Assembly: GCF_006539525.1 (NCBI RefSeq)
Contig: NZ_BJNE01000008.1
Coordinates: forward strand, 62,001 to 126,000
Reading direction: 5' to 3'
Source: Glutamicibacter nicotianae
GTDB taxonomy: Bacteria > Actinomycetota > Actinomycetes > Actinomycetales > Micrococcaceae
Length of the DNA: 64,000 bases
Below, one piece after another: positions 12,363 to 21,663 of this stretch (the stretch's first letter is position 1; every line of letters starts with the position of its first letter). Under the pieces are notes generated by a model. That model worked only from the letters and a program-made list of their open reading frames with translations. It had not been told where the DNA came from and searched no databases. Position numbers and translations under genes: made by a program.

Positions 12363-12980
12363 TTACTTGGTGAAGACTGGAAGGATCAGCATGCTCGCGA
12401 AGATGAGCATGACGAAACCGATGGCTATATCCAGTACTTGCCACGCTTTCGGCTTTGCGAAGAGCGGGGCCAGGAACCGCGCGCCATAGGCGAGTGCGAA
12501 GAACCAGGTAAAGCTGGCAAGGATGGCACCAATGGCGAAGTGAGGTGCGCCCGCGGCTTGGGAAGTGGCCATTGACCCCAGAAGCAGAACCGTATCGATA
12601 TACACATGCGGGTTCAGCCAGGTGAGGGCCAAAGTCGTCCCGACGATTGAAGCGACCGATGTTGCGCCAGGCAGTGCAGAGACCTTCAGCGCTTCGGGCT
12701 TCAACGCCCGGCGGAAAGCGAAAATCGCGTAGCTTGCCAAGAAGATGAAACCGCCAATTCGCGCAATCATCAATAGCCAAGGCGCTCGCTCGACCAGTGC
12801 TCCCATGCCACTGGCGCCGGCGGCAATCAATACTGCGTCTGACAACGAACACACCAGCGCAGTGATGAAAACATGTTCTTTCCGTATTCCTTGGCGCAAG
12901 ACGAAAGCGTTTTGCGCACCAATGGCGATGATGAGGGACAAGCCCGTGGTGAAGCCGAAGAACAAGGGTCCAGAGAACAT
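12363..12980 (-). CDS. lysE: LysE/ArgO family basic amino acid exporter
   Basis: Inner membrane exporter of 205 residues with six hydrophobic segments and the LysE signature GLSLIIAIGAQNAFVLRQG at residues 12-30, followed by CSLSDAVLIAAG and TWLNPHVYIDT. Family members export lysine and/or arginine. It is divergent from a LysG/ArgP-type regulator 70 nt away, the classic lysE-lysG arrangement in which the regulator activates export when basic amino acids are high. The stop codon abuts the DnaA-box cluster. Confidence 0.93.
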   Translation of the reverse strand: MFSGPLFFGFTTGLSLIIAIGAQNAFVLRQGIRKEHVFITALVCSLSDAVLIAAGASGMGALVERAPWLLMIARIGGFIFLASYAIFAFRRALKPEALKVSALPGATSVASIVGTTLALTWLNPHVYIDTVLLLGSMATSQAAGAPHFAIGAILASFTWFFALAYGARFLAPLFAKPKAWQVLDIAIGFVMLIFASMLILPVFTK

Positions 12981-13050
12981 GTAAAAACTGTAAGAAAATC
13001 CTTAAACTGCGTCGAACTTAAGTTCCTGAATCTACATTAGAGTTCCTTAT
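12981..13050. promoter_or_regulatory. lysE-lysG divergent promoter with palindrome
   Basis: This 70-nt, A/T-rich spacer holds both promoters. The 12-bp palindrome GAACTTAAGTTC at 13014-13025 is a plausible part of the LysR-type operator. Promoter hexamers cannot be assigned with confidence. Confidence 0.5.
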
Positions 13051-13935
13051 GTGAATATGGATGTGGAACAACTTGAAACCCTGCTGGCAGTTGTGGATGC
13101 GGGAAGTTTCGATGATGCCTCAATTGATCTGGGGATTACCGCCTCGGCGGTCAGCCAGCGCATCAAAGCGCTGGAGAATCGTTTGGGGGCAATTCTGCTA
13201 GTTCGCAGTCGACCGGTTGCTGCCACCGAGCAAGGAACCAAAGTACTGCGCTATGCGCGTCAGATGTCCTTGCTCAGTGCAGAGTTCTCAAACGAGATCG
13301 CCTCGGAGAAACCAGTCCAGATCGCGATCGGAGTCAACGCGGATTCGCTTTCCACATGGTTCGGTCCGGTATTCTCCGAGCTCGCCAAATTTGAGGACCT
13401 TTCCTGCGAAATTGTGCGAACGGATGAAAACAGGGGACTGGAGCTGCTTCGGACAGGCCGTGTCAGTGCAGTGGTCACGAATTCTGAAGAGAACATCCAG
13501 GGATGCATCAGCGAGAAGCTGGGGGCAATGCGCTACCGCGCGGCAGCTAAAGCTACGGTGGCCCAACGCCATGTACCCACCGGGAGCGCGGATGAACTGA
13601 TTCGCACCCCTATGGTGGTCTTTGATCGCGAGGATCCTTTGCAGCACCTCATGCTCGAGCGGGCCGCCGGAGCCAAGGCGCGCCCGGCGGGACAGATCCA
13701 CCATGTACCGGACTCCGTGCAATTTGTTGCGGCCATCGAAGCAGGGATGGGATGGGGGATGGTACCGGAGCCGCAGCTGCAGAAAGCCAAGGGGCTGCAG
13801 GTGCTCAACGAGCAATGGTTTATCGATGTGCCACTGTTTTTTCAGCGCTGGGCGGTGGATTCGCCAATCCTCAGGCGGATAGGTGGCATATTGGTCACAG
13901 CCGCAAGACAGCATGACCTGCATTTGCTAGCCTGA
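13051..13935 (+). CDS. lysG: LysR-type regulator, LysG/ArgP family
   Basis: Transcriptional regulator of 294 residues. The N-terminal winged helix-turn-helix (about residues 4-62) contains DDASIDLGITASAVSQRIKAL. The effector-binding domain follows with VNADSLSTWF, typical of ArgP/LysG. It is divergent from lysE, so it most likely senses lysine/arginine and activates the exporter. The start is GTG 13051; ATG 13057 is in frame and possible. A guanidine riboswitch and sugE follow in the same direction but are probably transcribed independently. Confidence 0.93.
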   Translation: MNMDVEQLETLLAVVDAGSFDDASIDLGITASAVSQRIKALENRLGAILLVRSRPVAATEQGTKVLRYARQMSLLSAEFSNEIASEKPVQIAIGVNADSLSTWFGPVFSELAKFEDLSCEIVRTDENRGLELLRTGRVSAVVTNSEENIQGCISEKLGAMRYRAAAKATVAQRHVPTGSADELIRTPMVVFDREDPLQHLMLERAAGAKARPAGQIHHVPDSVQFVAAIEAGMGWGMVPEPQLQKAKGLQVLNEQWFIDVPLFFQRWAVDSPILRRIGGILVTAARQHDLHLLA

Positions 13936-13960
13936 GGTGGTCACCAGCAATAACTGCTTG

Positions 13961-14003
13961 GACCCGGACGAGGGAGCCGTACCCGGAACGCGACAAGACG
14001 GCC
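13961..14003 (+). ncRNA. Guanidine-III riboswitch (ykkC-III) upstream of sugE
   Basis: The RNA matches the guanidine-III consensus: CCGGACGAGG at 13964-13973, GCCGTACCCGG at 13976-13986, and GACAAGACGGC at 13992-14002. CCGG pairs with the second CCGG, and GCCGT (13976-13980) pairs with ACGGC (13998-14002) as the pseudoknot. It is 15 nt before the sugE ATG and excludes any start codon further upstream. A GCCAGA/TCTGGC hairpin (14001-14017) overlaps the 3' strand and may be the expression platform. Confidence 0.9.
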
Positions 14004-14017
14004 AGAAAGTATCTGGC

Positions 14018-14335
14018 ATGCATTGGATAGTTTTGATCGTCTCTGGACTGTTTGAAGCGGTATGGGCCGTCGCTCTTGGCATGAGCGAGGGTTTCTCTAA
14101 ACTCGTTCCGACCATCGTCTTCTTCGTTGGTCTGGTTATCTCCATGGGCGGACTGGCCTACGCAATGAAAGAGATCCCCGTGGGCACCGCGTATGCCGTT
14201 TGGGTGGGCATTGGAGCCTCGCTTGCCGTCATCTACTCGATGGCCACCGGGCAGGAAGCATTCAGCGTGCTGAAGATGGTCTTCATTCTCGGCCTCGTCG
14301 GCTGCATCATCGGATTGAAAGCCGTCAGCCACTAA
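14018..14335 (+). CDS. sugE: SugE/Gdx-type SMR guanidinium exporter
   Basis: Small multidrug resistance protein of 105 residues with four membrane helices. It begins MHWIVLIVSGLFEAVWAVALG, with the essential Glu14 in helix 1 and GTAYAVWVGIGA in helix 3, the SugE/Gdx subtype that exports guanidinium with protons. The guanidine-III riboswitch immediately upstream supports that substrate. The frame is open to 13937, but the riboswitch and standard family length fix the start at the ATG at 14018. The ribosome-binding site is weak (AGAAAG), in keeping with riboswitch control of translation. Confidence 0.93.
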   Translation: MHWIVLIVSGLFEAVWAVALGMSEGFSKLVPTIVFFVGLVISMGGLAYAMKEIPVGTAYAVWVGIGASLAVIYSMATGQEAFSVLKMVFILGLVGCIIGLKAVSH

Positions 14336-14360
14336 TAGCAACGGCCGCCATTAATCAGCT

Positions 14361-14392
14361 TCGCCGGTCCCTTTCATCAAGGGGACCGGCGA
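14361..14392. terminator. Hairpin between sugE and crgA
   Basis: The 11-bp perfect stem TCGCCGGTCCC (14361-14371) / GGGACCGGCGA (14382-14392) lies between convergent genes. There is no long T-run, so it may be a weak or bidirectional terminator. Confidence 0.6.
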
Positions 14393-14397
14393 TAGGC

Positions 14398-14655
14398 CTA
14401 TTTCCAGCCTGTTGTCATGAAGAATCCGACCATGGCGATTCCGAAGCCGACGACGATGTTCCATCCGCCGATATTCGGAATCGGGTACAGGGTCTGCGAA
14501 ACGTAATAAACGATGATCCACAGCAGGCCCAGAAGCATCAGTCCGAACATGACTGGCTTGTACCAGCCCGGCATCGGCTTATCGATGGCATGGGAGTTCT
14601 GGCGCGTCTCCTGCGGCTGTGAATTCTTCTTGCGTCGTGGCTTTGACTCCGGCAC
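14398..14655 (-). CDS. crgA: Cell division protein CrgA
   Basis: Septum-associated membrane protein that interacts with FtsZ/FtsI/PBPs in actinobacteria. The 85 residues consist of a basic, hydrophilic N-terminus (RRKKN), then PMPGWYKPVMFG leading into helix 1 and IPNIGGWNIVVGFG leading into helix 2, ending in GWK, the family hallmarks. It is divergent from the sortase gene and close to the PASTA kinase operon, the conserved location. Confidence 0.95.
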   Translation of the reverse strand: MPESKPRRKKNSQPQETRQNSHAIDKPMPGWYKPVMFGLMLLGLLWIIVYYVSQTLYPIPNIGGWNIVVGFGIAMVGFFMTTGWK

Positions 14656-14876
14656 TCGAATGCTCCCTCGGCTTCATCTGCTTAATGTAGTAAATGTGGG
14701 TGACCTTCAGGTCTTCCCGGTAGGCTTGGGTGCAAGAATGCTGAGAACTGCTTAGTGCATTCCTACGTAGCTTCAATACTAGCCGTTACCCGCTGGAACT
14801 CTGGGTTTTGGCCAGCATCGGCCCACGTTAGTTGACCTGATTCGCGCATTTCTTTTGCCTAAGGAGCCAGACCGCC

Positions 14877-15653
14877 GTGAACCGAACCGCCACAGCGCAG
14901 GGTCGTCGCATGCAGCGTAGACAACCGTCGGCAGGGAACCGTATCGCCGGGTTCTTTGGTGAGCTGCTGATTACCCTTGGCATCCTGCTGATGCTCTACG
15001 TGGTGTGGGAACTGTGGTGGACGAACATCGACTCGGCACAGGCCCAGAAGGAAGTCACCGCAAATCTCGTGCAGGAACTCGGCGACGTGAAGGTGCCGGA
15101 AATCAATGAGGAAGAAGAAGAGGAGAAGGACTACGGTCCGGCTCCGGTCACGGAATTGGTTCCCGGAGAAACCTTCGGCATCATGTACTTCCCGCGCTTC
15201 GGCGCTAACGGTTCGCACCACCCGGTGACCTACGGTGTGGAAGACCACGTGATCGACAACCTCGGCATCGGGCATTATCCGACTACGCAGCAGCCAGGGG
15301 AGCTGGGCAACTTCGCTGTCGCGGCCCACCGCCAGACCCATGGCCAGGTCTTCTGGGACATCGACAAGCTGCAGGATGGCGACAAGATCTATCTGCAGAC
15401 CGCCGAAGGGTATTACACCTATACCTGGTACGCTACCGAGATTGTGGCTCCCTCCAACGGAGATGTCCTGTTGCCCACCCCGCACCAGTGGGGAGTGGAG
15501 CCAACGAAGTCGATCCTGACCATGACCACCTGCCATCCGAAGTACTCGACCCAGCAACGCATGATCGCTTACTCGGAACTCACCGACTGGCGCCCCCTGG
15601 ACGCGGGACCGCCGCAGGAAATCCGCGACATGGTCATTGACGCAACGAGCTAG
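14877..15653 (+). CDS. Class E sortase
   Basis: Membrane-anchored transpeptidase that attaches sorted surface proteins to peptidoglycan. The 258 residues consist of a basic N-terminus, one membrane helix (about 28-48), an acidic linker (run of seven Glu near residue 77-83), and the catalytic beta-barrel. Catalytic residues are His151 in AAHRQTHG, Cys219 in LTMTTCHPKY and Arg228. The start is GTG with AAGGAG at 14861. Class E sortases of high-GC Gram-positives usually recognise LAXTG signals; no substrate gene is seen here. The next small gene follows after 8 nt. Confidence 0.93.
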   Translation: MNRTATAQGRRMQRRQPSAGNRIAGFFGELLITLGILLMLYVVWELWWTNIDSAQAQKEVTANLVQELGDVKVPEINEEEEEEKDYGPAPVTELVPGETFGIMYFPRFGANGSHHPVTYGVEDHVIDNLGIGHYPTTQQPGELGNFAVAAHRQTHGQVFWDIDKLQDGDKIYLQTAEGYYTYTWYATEIVAPSNGDVLLPTPHQWGVEPTKSILTMTTCHPKYSTQQRMIAYSELTDWRPLDAGPPQEIRDMVIDATS

Positions 15654-15661
15654 GAGAAGAA

Positions 15662-15832
15662 ATGTACGCCTGGATATTCAGAAACCTGCCCGGCCCTTTG
15701 TGGCTTCGTATTCTTGAAGCATTGATTCTCATTGCCGCGATCGTGCTATTACTGATGATGTACGTTTTCCCATGGCTGAACCAGTACATCAGCCCATTTA
15801 CCGATTCAACGATTGGCCAGAGCACACCGTGA
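15662..15832 (+). CDS. Small membrane protein between sortase and trpG
   Basis: A 56-residue protein: MYAWIFRNLPGPLWLR, one membrane helix (residues ~17-38), then a short polar tail. It starts 8 nt after the sortase stop with GGAGAAG as ribosome-binding site. Its TGA overlaps the GTG of trpG (GTGA), a strong sign that it is translated. I do not know a function; its conserved place suggests a membrane role linked to the sortase or division block. Confidence 0.75.
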   Translation: MYAWIFRNLPGPLWLRILEALILIAAIVLLLMMYVFPWLNQYISPFTDSTIGQSTP

Positions 15833-16473
15833 GCAGCACCAAGATCCTTGTGATCGACAATTACGACAGCTTTGTGTACACCCTCGTAGGCTACTTGCAG
15901 GAGCTGGGCGCGGAAACCGCCGTTTACCGCAACGACGATCTGAGCGTTGAGGAAGCGACCAAGCTGGCCGCAGACTACGACGGCGTGCTGATTTCCCCAG
16001 GGCCCGGAGAGCCTGCAGGAGCTGGCGTCAGCATCGATCTGATCAAGTGGTGCGGAGCGCAGCGCAAGCCGATGCTCGGCGTCTGCCTCGGGCACCAGGC
16101 GCTCGCCGAGGCCTATGGCGGAACGGTCACGCACGCGGAAGAGCTGATGCACGGGAAGACCTCGCTGGTCAACCACGAGAACCACCCGGTCTTCAACCAG
16201 GTAGCCAACCCGTTCACCGCGACGCGCTACCATTCCCTGGCAGCGGTACGCGAGAGCATCCCGGCTGAGCTGGAGATCATTGCGGCGACCGCCGGTGGAG
16301 TCATCATGGGCTTGGCGCACCGCGAAGCGCCGCTGTGGGGCCTGCAGTACCATCCGGAGTCGGTGCTGACCGAACAGGGTTACCAGATGCTGGGCAACTG
16401 GCTGGAGTTCGTAGGACTGCAGGGCGCGGCCAAGAAGGCCGCTGCCCTGAGCCCGCTATTCAGCGGAGAATAA
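15829..16473 (+). CDS. Anthranilate/aminodeoxychorismate synthase glutaminase subunit
   Basis: Class I glutamine amidotransferase of 214 residues that supplies ammonia to a TrpE or PabB partner (not in this window). It has the N-terminus ILVIDNYDSFVYTL, the oxyanion motif SPGPGEP, the nucleophile Cys86 in GVCLGHQALAEAYGG and the His-Glu pair in YHPESVLTEQG. An in-frame ATG at 15772 would overlap the upstream small gene by 61 nt; the GTG at 15829, coupled as GTGA, is the better start. TrpG versus PabA cannot be decided from sequence. It is convergent with pknB. Confidence 0.93.
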   Translation: MSSTKILVIDNYDSFVYTLVGYLQELGAETAVYRNDDLSVEEATKLAADYDGVLISPGPGEPAGAGVSIDLIKWCGAQRKPMLGVCLGHQALAEAYGGTVTHAEELMHGKTSLVNHENHPVFNQVANPFTATRYHSLAAVRESIPAELEIIAATAGGVIMGLAHREAPLWGLQYHPESVLTEQGYQMLGNWLEFVGLQGAAKKAAALSPLFSGE

Positions 16474-16490
16474 CTGGCTGACGGCTAGTC

Positions 16491-18401
16491 TCAGTCATTT
16501 TCCCGTGGTGGTCCGGTCCGGTCTGGCCGGCCATTCCCGTTGGGAGGAGCCGGGGAATCGCTGGTTGGCGAAGCATCCTCGGTTGGATCATCGGATTCGG
16601 ATGGATCCGATGATTCGGACTCGCTAGACGATGGTTCTTCGGAAGGCTCGGGCGCTGGCGGTGCCTTGGCCACGGAAATCTTCACCAGGCTTCCCTGGGG
16701 CACGTCCTCGGAGGCTTCGGGGGACTGCTTGAACAGTGTTCCCTCGGCGTAGTCATCGGTTTCCACCTCAATGAACTGGACTTCCAGCCCGACATCATCT
16801 GCCGAGAGCTTTTCTTCAGCTTCCTCGCGGCTCATCTCGGTCACCACCGGAACGGTCACCATGCCGGTAGACAGGATCAAATCGACTTCGCTGCCGGCCT
16901 TCACCTTGGACCCCAGCTCAGGGCTGGTGCCGATGACCCAGTCGGTGGGAACCGTTGCAGAGTTCTCCCGGCTGACTTCGCCAACTTCCAGGCCTGCTTC
17001 GCGCAGGGCATCGCGGGCAGCTGTCTCGGACTGGTTCGCCAGATCCTCGGGAATCGTGCGCTGCTCTGAGCCGTCGGAGATGTACAGGGCGACCGTGGAC
17101 TCCTTGGCGACCATGGATCCTGCTTCCGGATCGGTACGGGTCGCCTTGCCCTGTTCTACGTCATCGCTGAATTCGCGCTCTACACGCACCTGGAAGGTGT
17201 TATCGCGCAGCAATTCCCTTGCGTCGTCCTCGGACATTTCAAGGACCTCGGGTACTGCGATCGGGGCACGCTTTTCAGCTTCCGCCTGGATCGAGCGGAT
17301 CACCAGGAAGCTGGCGATGCCCACGGCAATCAGGGCGATGACGGTCAGCAAGATGATCAGGCCGCGGTTGGACTTGTGCCGAGCAGGCGGCTCAGGTGCC
17401 TCGTCTTCCACGAAGACCGGGTGCTGGCTCGTTCGTGGCGCAGACTGCGCGATGAAGCCGGTTTCAGCCTCATGGTGGGTGCCGTAAATCGGCAAGGTGT
17501 AGGTGGATGGCTCCGGCTCGTCATCATGGAATTCGATGCCGTTCAGCGCATCCTCCAACGCCGAGGCGAAAGCTCCGGCGCTCTGGAACCGGTCGTCGCG
17601 TTCCTTGGAGAGGACCTTGGCGACGATTGGGTCGAAGATCGGGTCGACGCCGTGCTTGACCTCGCTTGGCGCCGAGGGAATCTCGCCAACGTGCTGGTAG
17701 GCGACCGAGACCGGCGAATCGCCGGTAAATGGAGGCTGGTGGGTCACCAGCTCGTAGAACAGGCAGCCAACCGAGTAGATGTCCGAACGGAAATCGACCT
17801 GTTCACCGCGGGCCTGCTCGGGCGAGAAATACTGGGCTGTCCCCACTACGGCAGCGGTCTGCGTCATGGTTGCCGACGTATCCAAGGCACGGGCAATGCC
17901 GAAATCCATCAGCTTCACGTGGCCGGAATCGGTCACCATCACATTGGCCGGCTTGATATCGCGGTGGACGACGTTGTTGTTGTGCGAATGATCCAGGGCA
18001 TCGCAAACGCCGCGGGTGATGTGCACTGCCACGGAGCCATCGACATCGCCCGCAGCGATCACCTGCTTCAGGGTACGTCCGGTCACGTATTCCATCACCA
18101 TGAATGGCAGGCGTTCACGGTTGTACTCGGTGGCCGGCAGCTCGCCAGTGTCGTACACGGCAACGATATTCGGGTGGCTCAGGCCAGCGACGGCCTTGGC
18201 CTCACGGCGGAATCTATTGACCACCATGGGGTTGCCGGCGGTATCCGGGCGCAGCACCTTGACCGCCACCTTGCGCGACAGCACGTGGTCGGTGGCGAGA
18301 TACACATCCGCCATGCCGCCACGGCCAATCAGCGATTCGATCTCATAGCGGTCGTTGATCATTCGCGGCAAGCCAGGAGGCAAAGCTTCGACTTCACTCA
18401 T
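16491..18401 (-). CDS. pknB: Serine/threonine protein kinase with PASTA repeats
   Basis: Membrane Ser/Thr kinase (636 residues) that senses muropeptides and controls growth and cell-wall synthesis. The kinase domain is at about residues 19-285, with Lys48, the catalytic loop HRDIKPAN (Asp148) and DFG at 166-168. A membrane helix lies at about 345-370. Three extracellular PASTA repeats follow, then a Ser/Glu/Pro-rich tail. It is the last gene of a seven-gene operon; its ATG overlaps the stop of the upstream kinase by 4 nt. Confidence 0.96.
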   Translation of the reverse strand: MSEVEALPPGLPRMINDRYEIESLIGRGGMADVYLATDHVLSRKVAVKVLRPDTAGNPMVVNRFRREAKAVAGLSHPNIVAVYDTGELPATEYNRERLPFMVMEYVTGRTLKQVIAAGDVDGSVAVHITRGVCDALDHSHNNNVVHRDIKPANVMVTDSGHVKLMDFGIARALDTSATMTQTAAVVGTAQYFSPEQARGEQVDFRSDIYSVGCLFYELVTHQPPFTGDSPVSVAYQHVGEIPSAPSEVKHGVDPIFDPIVAKVLSKERDDRFQSAGAFASALEDALNGIEFHDDEPEPSTYTLPIYGTHHEAETGFIAQSAPRTSQHPVFVEDEAPEPPARHKSNRGLIILLTVIALIAVGIASFLVIRSIQAEAEKRAPIAVPEVLEMSEDDARELLRDNTFQVRVEREFSDDVEQGKATRTDPEAGSMVAKESTVALYISDGSEQRTIPEDLANQSETAARDALREAGLEVGEVSRENSATVPTDWVIGTSPELGSKVKAGSEVDLILSTGMVTVPVVTEMSREEAEEKLSADDVGLEVQFIEVETDDYAEGTLFKQSPEASEDVPQGSLVKISVAKAPPAPEPSEEPSSSESESSDPSESDDPTEDASPTSDSPAPPNGNGRPDRTGPPREND

Positions 18402-20206
18402 GGCGCTTCGCTTTGCTCCGGCTCTGCGGCTTCTGGAGATTCAGATGCCGACTCGGTGGCGGACCCGGTTGGCTCGGTTTCTTCTGGACCGGTGGAAATA
18501 TCCAGGGTGATCGTGGTGCCCGGCTCGACTTCGCTGCCGGCGGGAACGTCCTGCGCAAGCACGGTGCCGGCGACGGATGGGTCGGGGCGTTCCTCGCCCT
18601 TGGCCACGGCCAGTCCAGCGTCTTGGATGCGCTTCTGCGCGGCTTCGAAGCTCATGCCGGTCACCGATGGCACGCCAACGGTTTCAGGGGCCATTGCATA
18701 GGTCACCGAAACGGTTTCGCCTTGTGCAACACTGCCGGTAGGGTTCAGGGAAATCACTTCGCGCGGCTCGTACTCGCTGGTTTCCTGCGGGGTCGCGTCA
18801 ACGACCAGGCCCTTGCCCTCGAGTTCCGCGGTCACAGTGTCGATATCCTGGCCGATCAGCGACGCCGGAACATCTACATAGGTGACGGTTTCACTCGGGG
18901 TCGGCGATGGGGAGTCGGAGGTCTCCGAGGCTTCGGTGGTTTCCTCGGTCGGCTCGGTCGATTCCTCGGATGGAGACGAGGAATCGGACAGCTCGGTGCT
19001 CTGCGTCGGCGACGACGTCGGCGGATTGTCATTGTCGCTGCTCATGGCAGGGATCAGCCATGCCAGCAAGGCGATCACCGCAGCCAGCGCGATGATCACG
19101 ATCAGCGGGACCAGCCACGGGCTGCGCTTGGCGCCAGCCTCGCGAGCAGGATCCTGGGTATCCACGTCCTCGTCGTCGAATCCGCCGGCAGCGGCGCTGG
19201 AAGCGGAGAAGCCGCTGGCATTGCGGGCAGGTTCCACCACGGTGGGCATGGCATTGGTCATGGTCGGGGCGGAATCGGCCTGCGGCACCGCCTGGGTGGC
19301 ATCGTCATCCATGTTGACCACTTGGGTCGCGTCGGTGGCGATACCGGTGGCCAGCATGCCGGGAACCGCCAAGGTAGCGGTATTGGTGTCGCCGGCGCGC
19401 AGCGCATCTGCGGCCTTCGCCAGTGCGGTTGCATCCTTCGGGCGTTCCGACGGGTTCTTGGCCAGCATCGACATGATCAGCTGGCGAACCGGGGCAGGGA
19501 TGGTGTCGGGCAGGGCAGGGGGAGCGTCGTTGACCTGTGCCAGGGCAATGGCGATCTGCGATTCGCCGGTGAACGGACGCCGTCCTGCCAGGCACTCGTA
19601 GCCGATGACGCCCAAGGCGTAGATGTCGGAGCTGCCGGTGGCAATCTGGCCGGTGGCCTGTTCCGGAGCCAAGTACTGGGCGGTGCCCATGACCTGTCCG
19701 GTGGCGGTCAGCGGAACCTGGTCGGCAAGGCGGGCAATGCCGAAGTCGGTGATCTTGACGACGCCCGAAGGCATCACCAGGATGTTGCCCGGCTTCACAT
19801 CGCGGTGCACCAGGCCGTGCTCGTGGGCTGCTGCTAGCGCGCGGGCGGTCTGCGCGATCAGCGAGAGCGTGCGGTCCACCTCGAGCTTGCGCTCGCGTTC
19901 GATGATGGTGGACAGCGGCGGGCCGGGAACGAGCTCCATCACCAGATAGGCGGAGCCCTGTTCCTCGCCGTAGTCGAAGACACCAGCGATGCCGGGGTGG
20001 TTCAGCAGCGCGGTGTGGCGTGCTTCCACGCGGAAACGCGTCAGGAAGCTCTCGTTGTCGGTGTATTCCTCTTTGAGGATCTTGATCGCGACCAGACGTC
20101 CAAGGACCTGGTCTCGCGCCTTCCAAACTTCGCCCATGCCGCCGATCGCAATGCGATCGGTCAGCTTGTAACGACCGCCCAAGGTGGTGCCGGTTACTGG
20201 CCTCAC
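18398..20206 (-). CDS. pknA: PknA-type serine/threonine kinase carrying PASTA repeats
   Basis: Second membrane kinase, 602 residues. The kinase domain spans about residues 12-275, with GxGGMGEV, Lys42, HRDVKPGN (Asp136) and DFG at 154-156. A variable linker precedes a membrane helix near residues 368-388. An S/T/E/P-rich linker and two PASTA-like repeats follow (one opening [10 protein letters not shown], one opening [10 protein letters not shown]). Mycobacterial PknA lacks PASTA repeats, so this is a PASTA-bearing version. It overlaps pbpA and pknB by 4 nt each. Confidence 0.93.
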   Translation of the reverse strand: MRPVTGTTLGGRYKLTDRIAIGGMGEVWKARDQVLGRLVAIKILKEEYTDNESFLTRFRVEARHTALLNHPGIAGVFDYGEEQGSAYLVMELVPGPPLSTIIERERKLEVDRTLSLIAQTARALAAAHEHGLVHRDVKPGNILVMPSGVVKITDFGIARLADQVPLTATGQVMGTAQYLAPEQATGQIATGSSDIYALGVIGYECLAGRRPFTGESQIAIALAQVNDAPPALPDTIPAPVRQLIMSMLAKNPSERPKDATALAKAADALRAGDTNTATLAVPGMLATGIATDATQVVNMDDDATQAVPQADSAPTMTNAMPTVVEPARNASGFSASSAAAGGFDDEDVDTQDPAREAGAKRSPWLVPLIVIIALAAVIALLAWLIPAMSSDNDNPPTSSPTQSTELSDSSSPSEESTEPTEETTEASETSDSPSPTPSETVTYVDVPASLIGQDIDTVTAELEGKGLVVDATPQETSEYEPREVISLNPTGSVAQGETVSVTYAMAPETVGVPSVTGMSFEAAQKRIQDAGLAVAKGEERPDPSVAGTVLAQDVPAGSEVEPGTTITLDISTGPEETEPTGSATESASESPEAAEPEQSEAP

Positions 20207-21663
20207 TTGTTGAACACCGCCTCTAACATCGTCTTCATCAGTGCACCAACCGTGTTGTGGCCGGTGTCGTAATCTACGTCTTGGATATTGACCGTGATGG
20301 CCACCTGCGGGTCATCGGCCGGCGCGAAACCGGTCATCCAGGAATTCACCATGCGGACTCCGTCCACTGAGGGTCGCTGCGAGGTGCCGGTCTTGGCACG
20401 GAAATCCACGCCGGGAACCCGGGCGTTCATCGCTGTACCGCGCAGCACCGGGCCTTCCATCAGCTCGGTGAGCTGTTCGGCAACTTCCGGGGTGGTGGCC
20501 GTGGAGAACTTCTCCGGCTTCGGATCCTCAATCACCCGCAGATCCGGCGCAATGACCTTGTCGATCAGGTTCGGCTTCATGATCACGCCATCGTTGGCGA
20601 TGGCCATGGCAACCATGTTCATCTGCAGCGGGGTAGCCTTGTTTTCCCATTCACCGATGGCCATCTGCGCCATCTGTGCTTCAGATGCCTCGGCCGACGG
20701 GAACTCGCTCGGCACGACATTCTGCGGGATGTTCAGCTGCTGGCCGTAGCCGAAGCGCTCGGCCACCTCGGTGAAGGCATCCTTGCCGACTGTCTGGCTG
20801 ATCTCGATGAACGGGGTGTTGCAGCTCTGCGCGAAGATGAACTCGAGCTTGGCGCGGGTGTCACGCGCGCAGATGCCCTCGCTGAAGTTGTTCAATGGCT
20901 TGTTCGTATGCGGATAATTCTTCGATACCGGGTTGTCGATGGGGGTGTCCATGTCGAACTTGCCGGATTCCAGCGCCGCGACGGTGCTGATGATCTTGAA
21001 CGATGATCCGGGAGTGATCAAGCTGCTGATGGCCGGATTCCGGTAGGGGCTCAGGCCATCGATGTCGCTGATTTCCTTCAGGTTCTCGGCCGCCTTGGCG
21101 GTCGAGTGCACCGCCAGCCGGTTCGTGTTATAGCTAGGCTTGGAAGCCATCGCCAGGATGTCGCCGGTCTTCGGATTGGTCACGATGATCGTGGCCTTCA
21201 GGCCCTCAGGGATCGCTTCGAAGGCAGTCTTCTGCAGCTGGCCGTCAATGGTCAGCTCGACCGAGGCGCCCTCGGAACGGGTGCCGGTGAACATGGCAGA
21301 GAGCCGGTCGAAGAGCAGATCCGAGCTCGTGCCGGTCAACCAGTCATTCAACTGCGATTCGAGCTGAGTGGTGCCGTTGGCCAGCGAATAGTAGCCAGTC
21401 AGGTGGGCGTAGGTTTCCGCGTCGTTGTACACGCGCTGGAATTCGAATTGGCCGTCATCGGTCGGTACCGATTCGGCAATCGGCTTGCCGTCAACCAGGA
21501 TCGCCCCGCGGGGCAGGTCGAACTCGCGGTAGAGCTCACGCTTGTTCAGCGCATTCTCCGAGAGCGACTCGGCGTCGAAGAACTGGATATAGCTCAAACC
21601 GCCCAGGCAGATGACGAACAGGACGGTTAGCGCAACCCAAACGCGCTTGATTGCATGATTCAC
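20203..21663 (-). CDS. pbpA: Penicillin-binding protein 2 family transpeptidase PbpA
   Basis: Class B PBP that cross-links peptidoglycan, working with the RodA-type polymerase encoded just upstream. The 486 residues consist of an N-terminal anchor (about 8-25), a dimerisation-like domain, then the transpeptidase domain with the active-site SSFK (Ser220, Lys223), SCN (280-282) and KTGTSQ (424-429). The length matches actinobacterial PbpA. It overlaps both neighbours by 4 nt, in the order rodA-pbpA-pknA-pknB. Confidence 0.95.
   Translation of the reverse strand: MNHAIKRVWVALTVLFVICLGGLSYIQFFDAESLSENALNKRELYREFDLPRGAILVDGKPIAESVPTDDGQFEFQRVYNDAETYAHLTGYYSLANGTTQLESQLNDWLTGTSSDLLFDRLSAMFTGTRSEGASVELTIDGQLQKTAFEAIPEGLKATIIVTNPKTGDILAMASKPSYNTNRLAVHSTAKAAENLKEISDIDGLSPYRNPAISSLITPGSSFKIISTVAALESGKFDMDTPIDNPVSKNYPHTNKPLNNFSEGICARDTRAKLEFIFAQSCNTPFIEISQTVGKDAFTEVAERFGYGQQLNIPQNVVPSEFPSAEASEAQMAQMAIGEWENKATPLQMNMVAMAIANDGVIMKPNLIDKVIAPDLRVIEDPKPEKFSTATTPEVAEQLTELMEGPVLRGTAMNARVPGVDFRAKTGTSQRPSVDGVRMVNSWMTGFAPADDPQVAITVNIQDVDYDTGHNTVGALMKTMLEAVFNK

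Noticed and set aside
13937-14017. Extended N-terminus of SugE from GTG 13937
   Set aside because: The stretch is the guanidine-III riboswitch and SugE proteins start at the MHW position.
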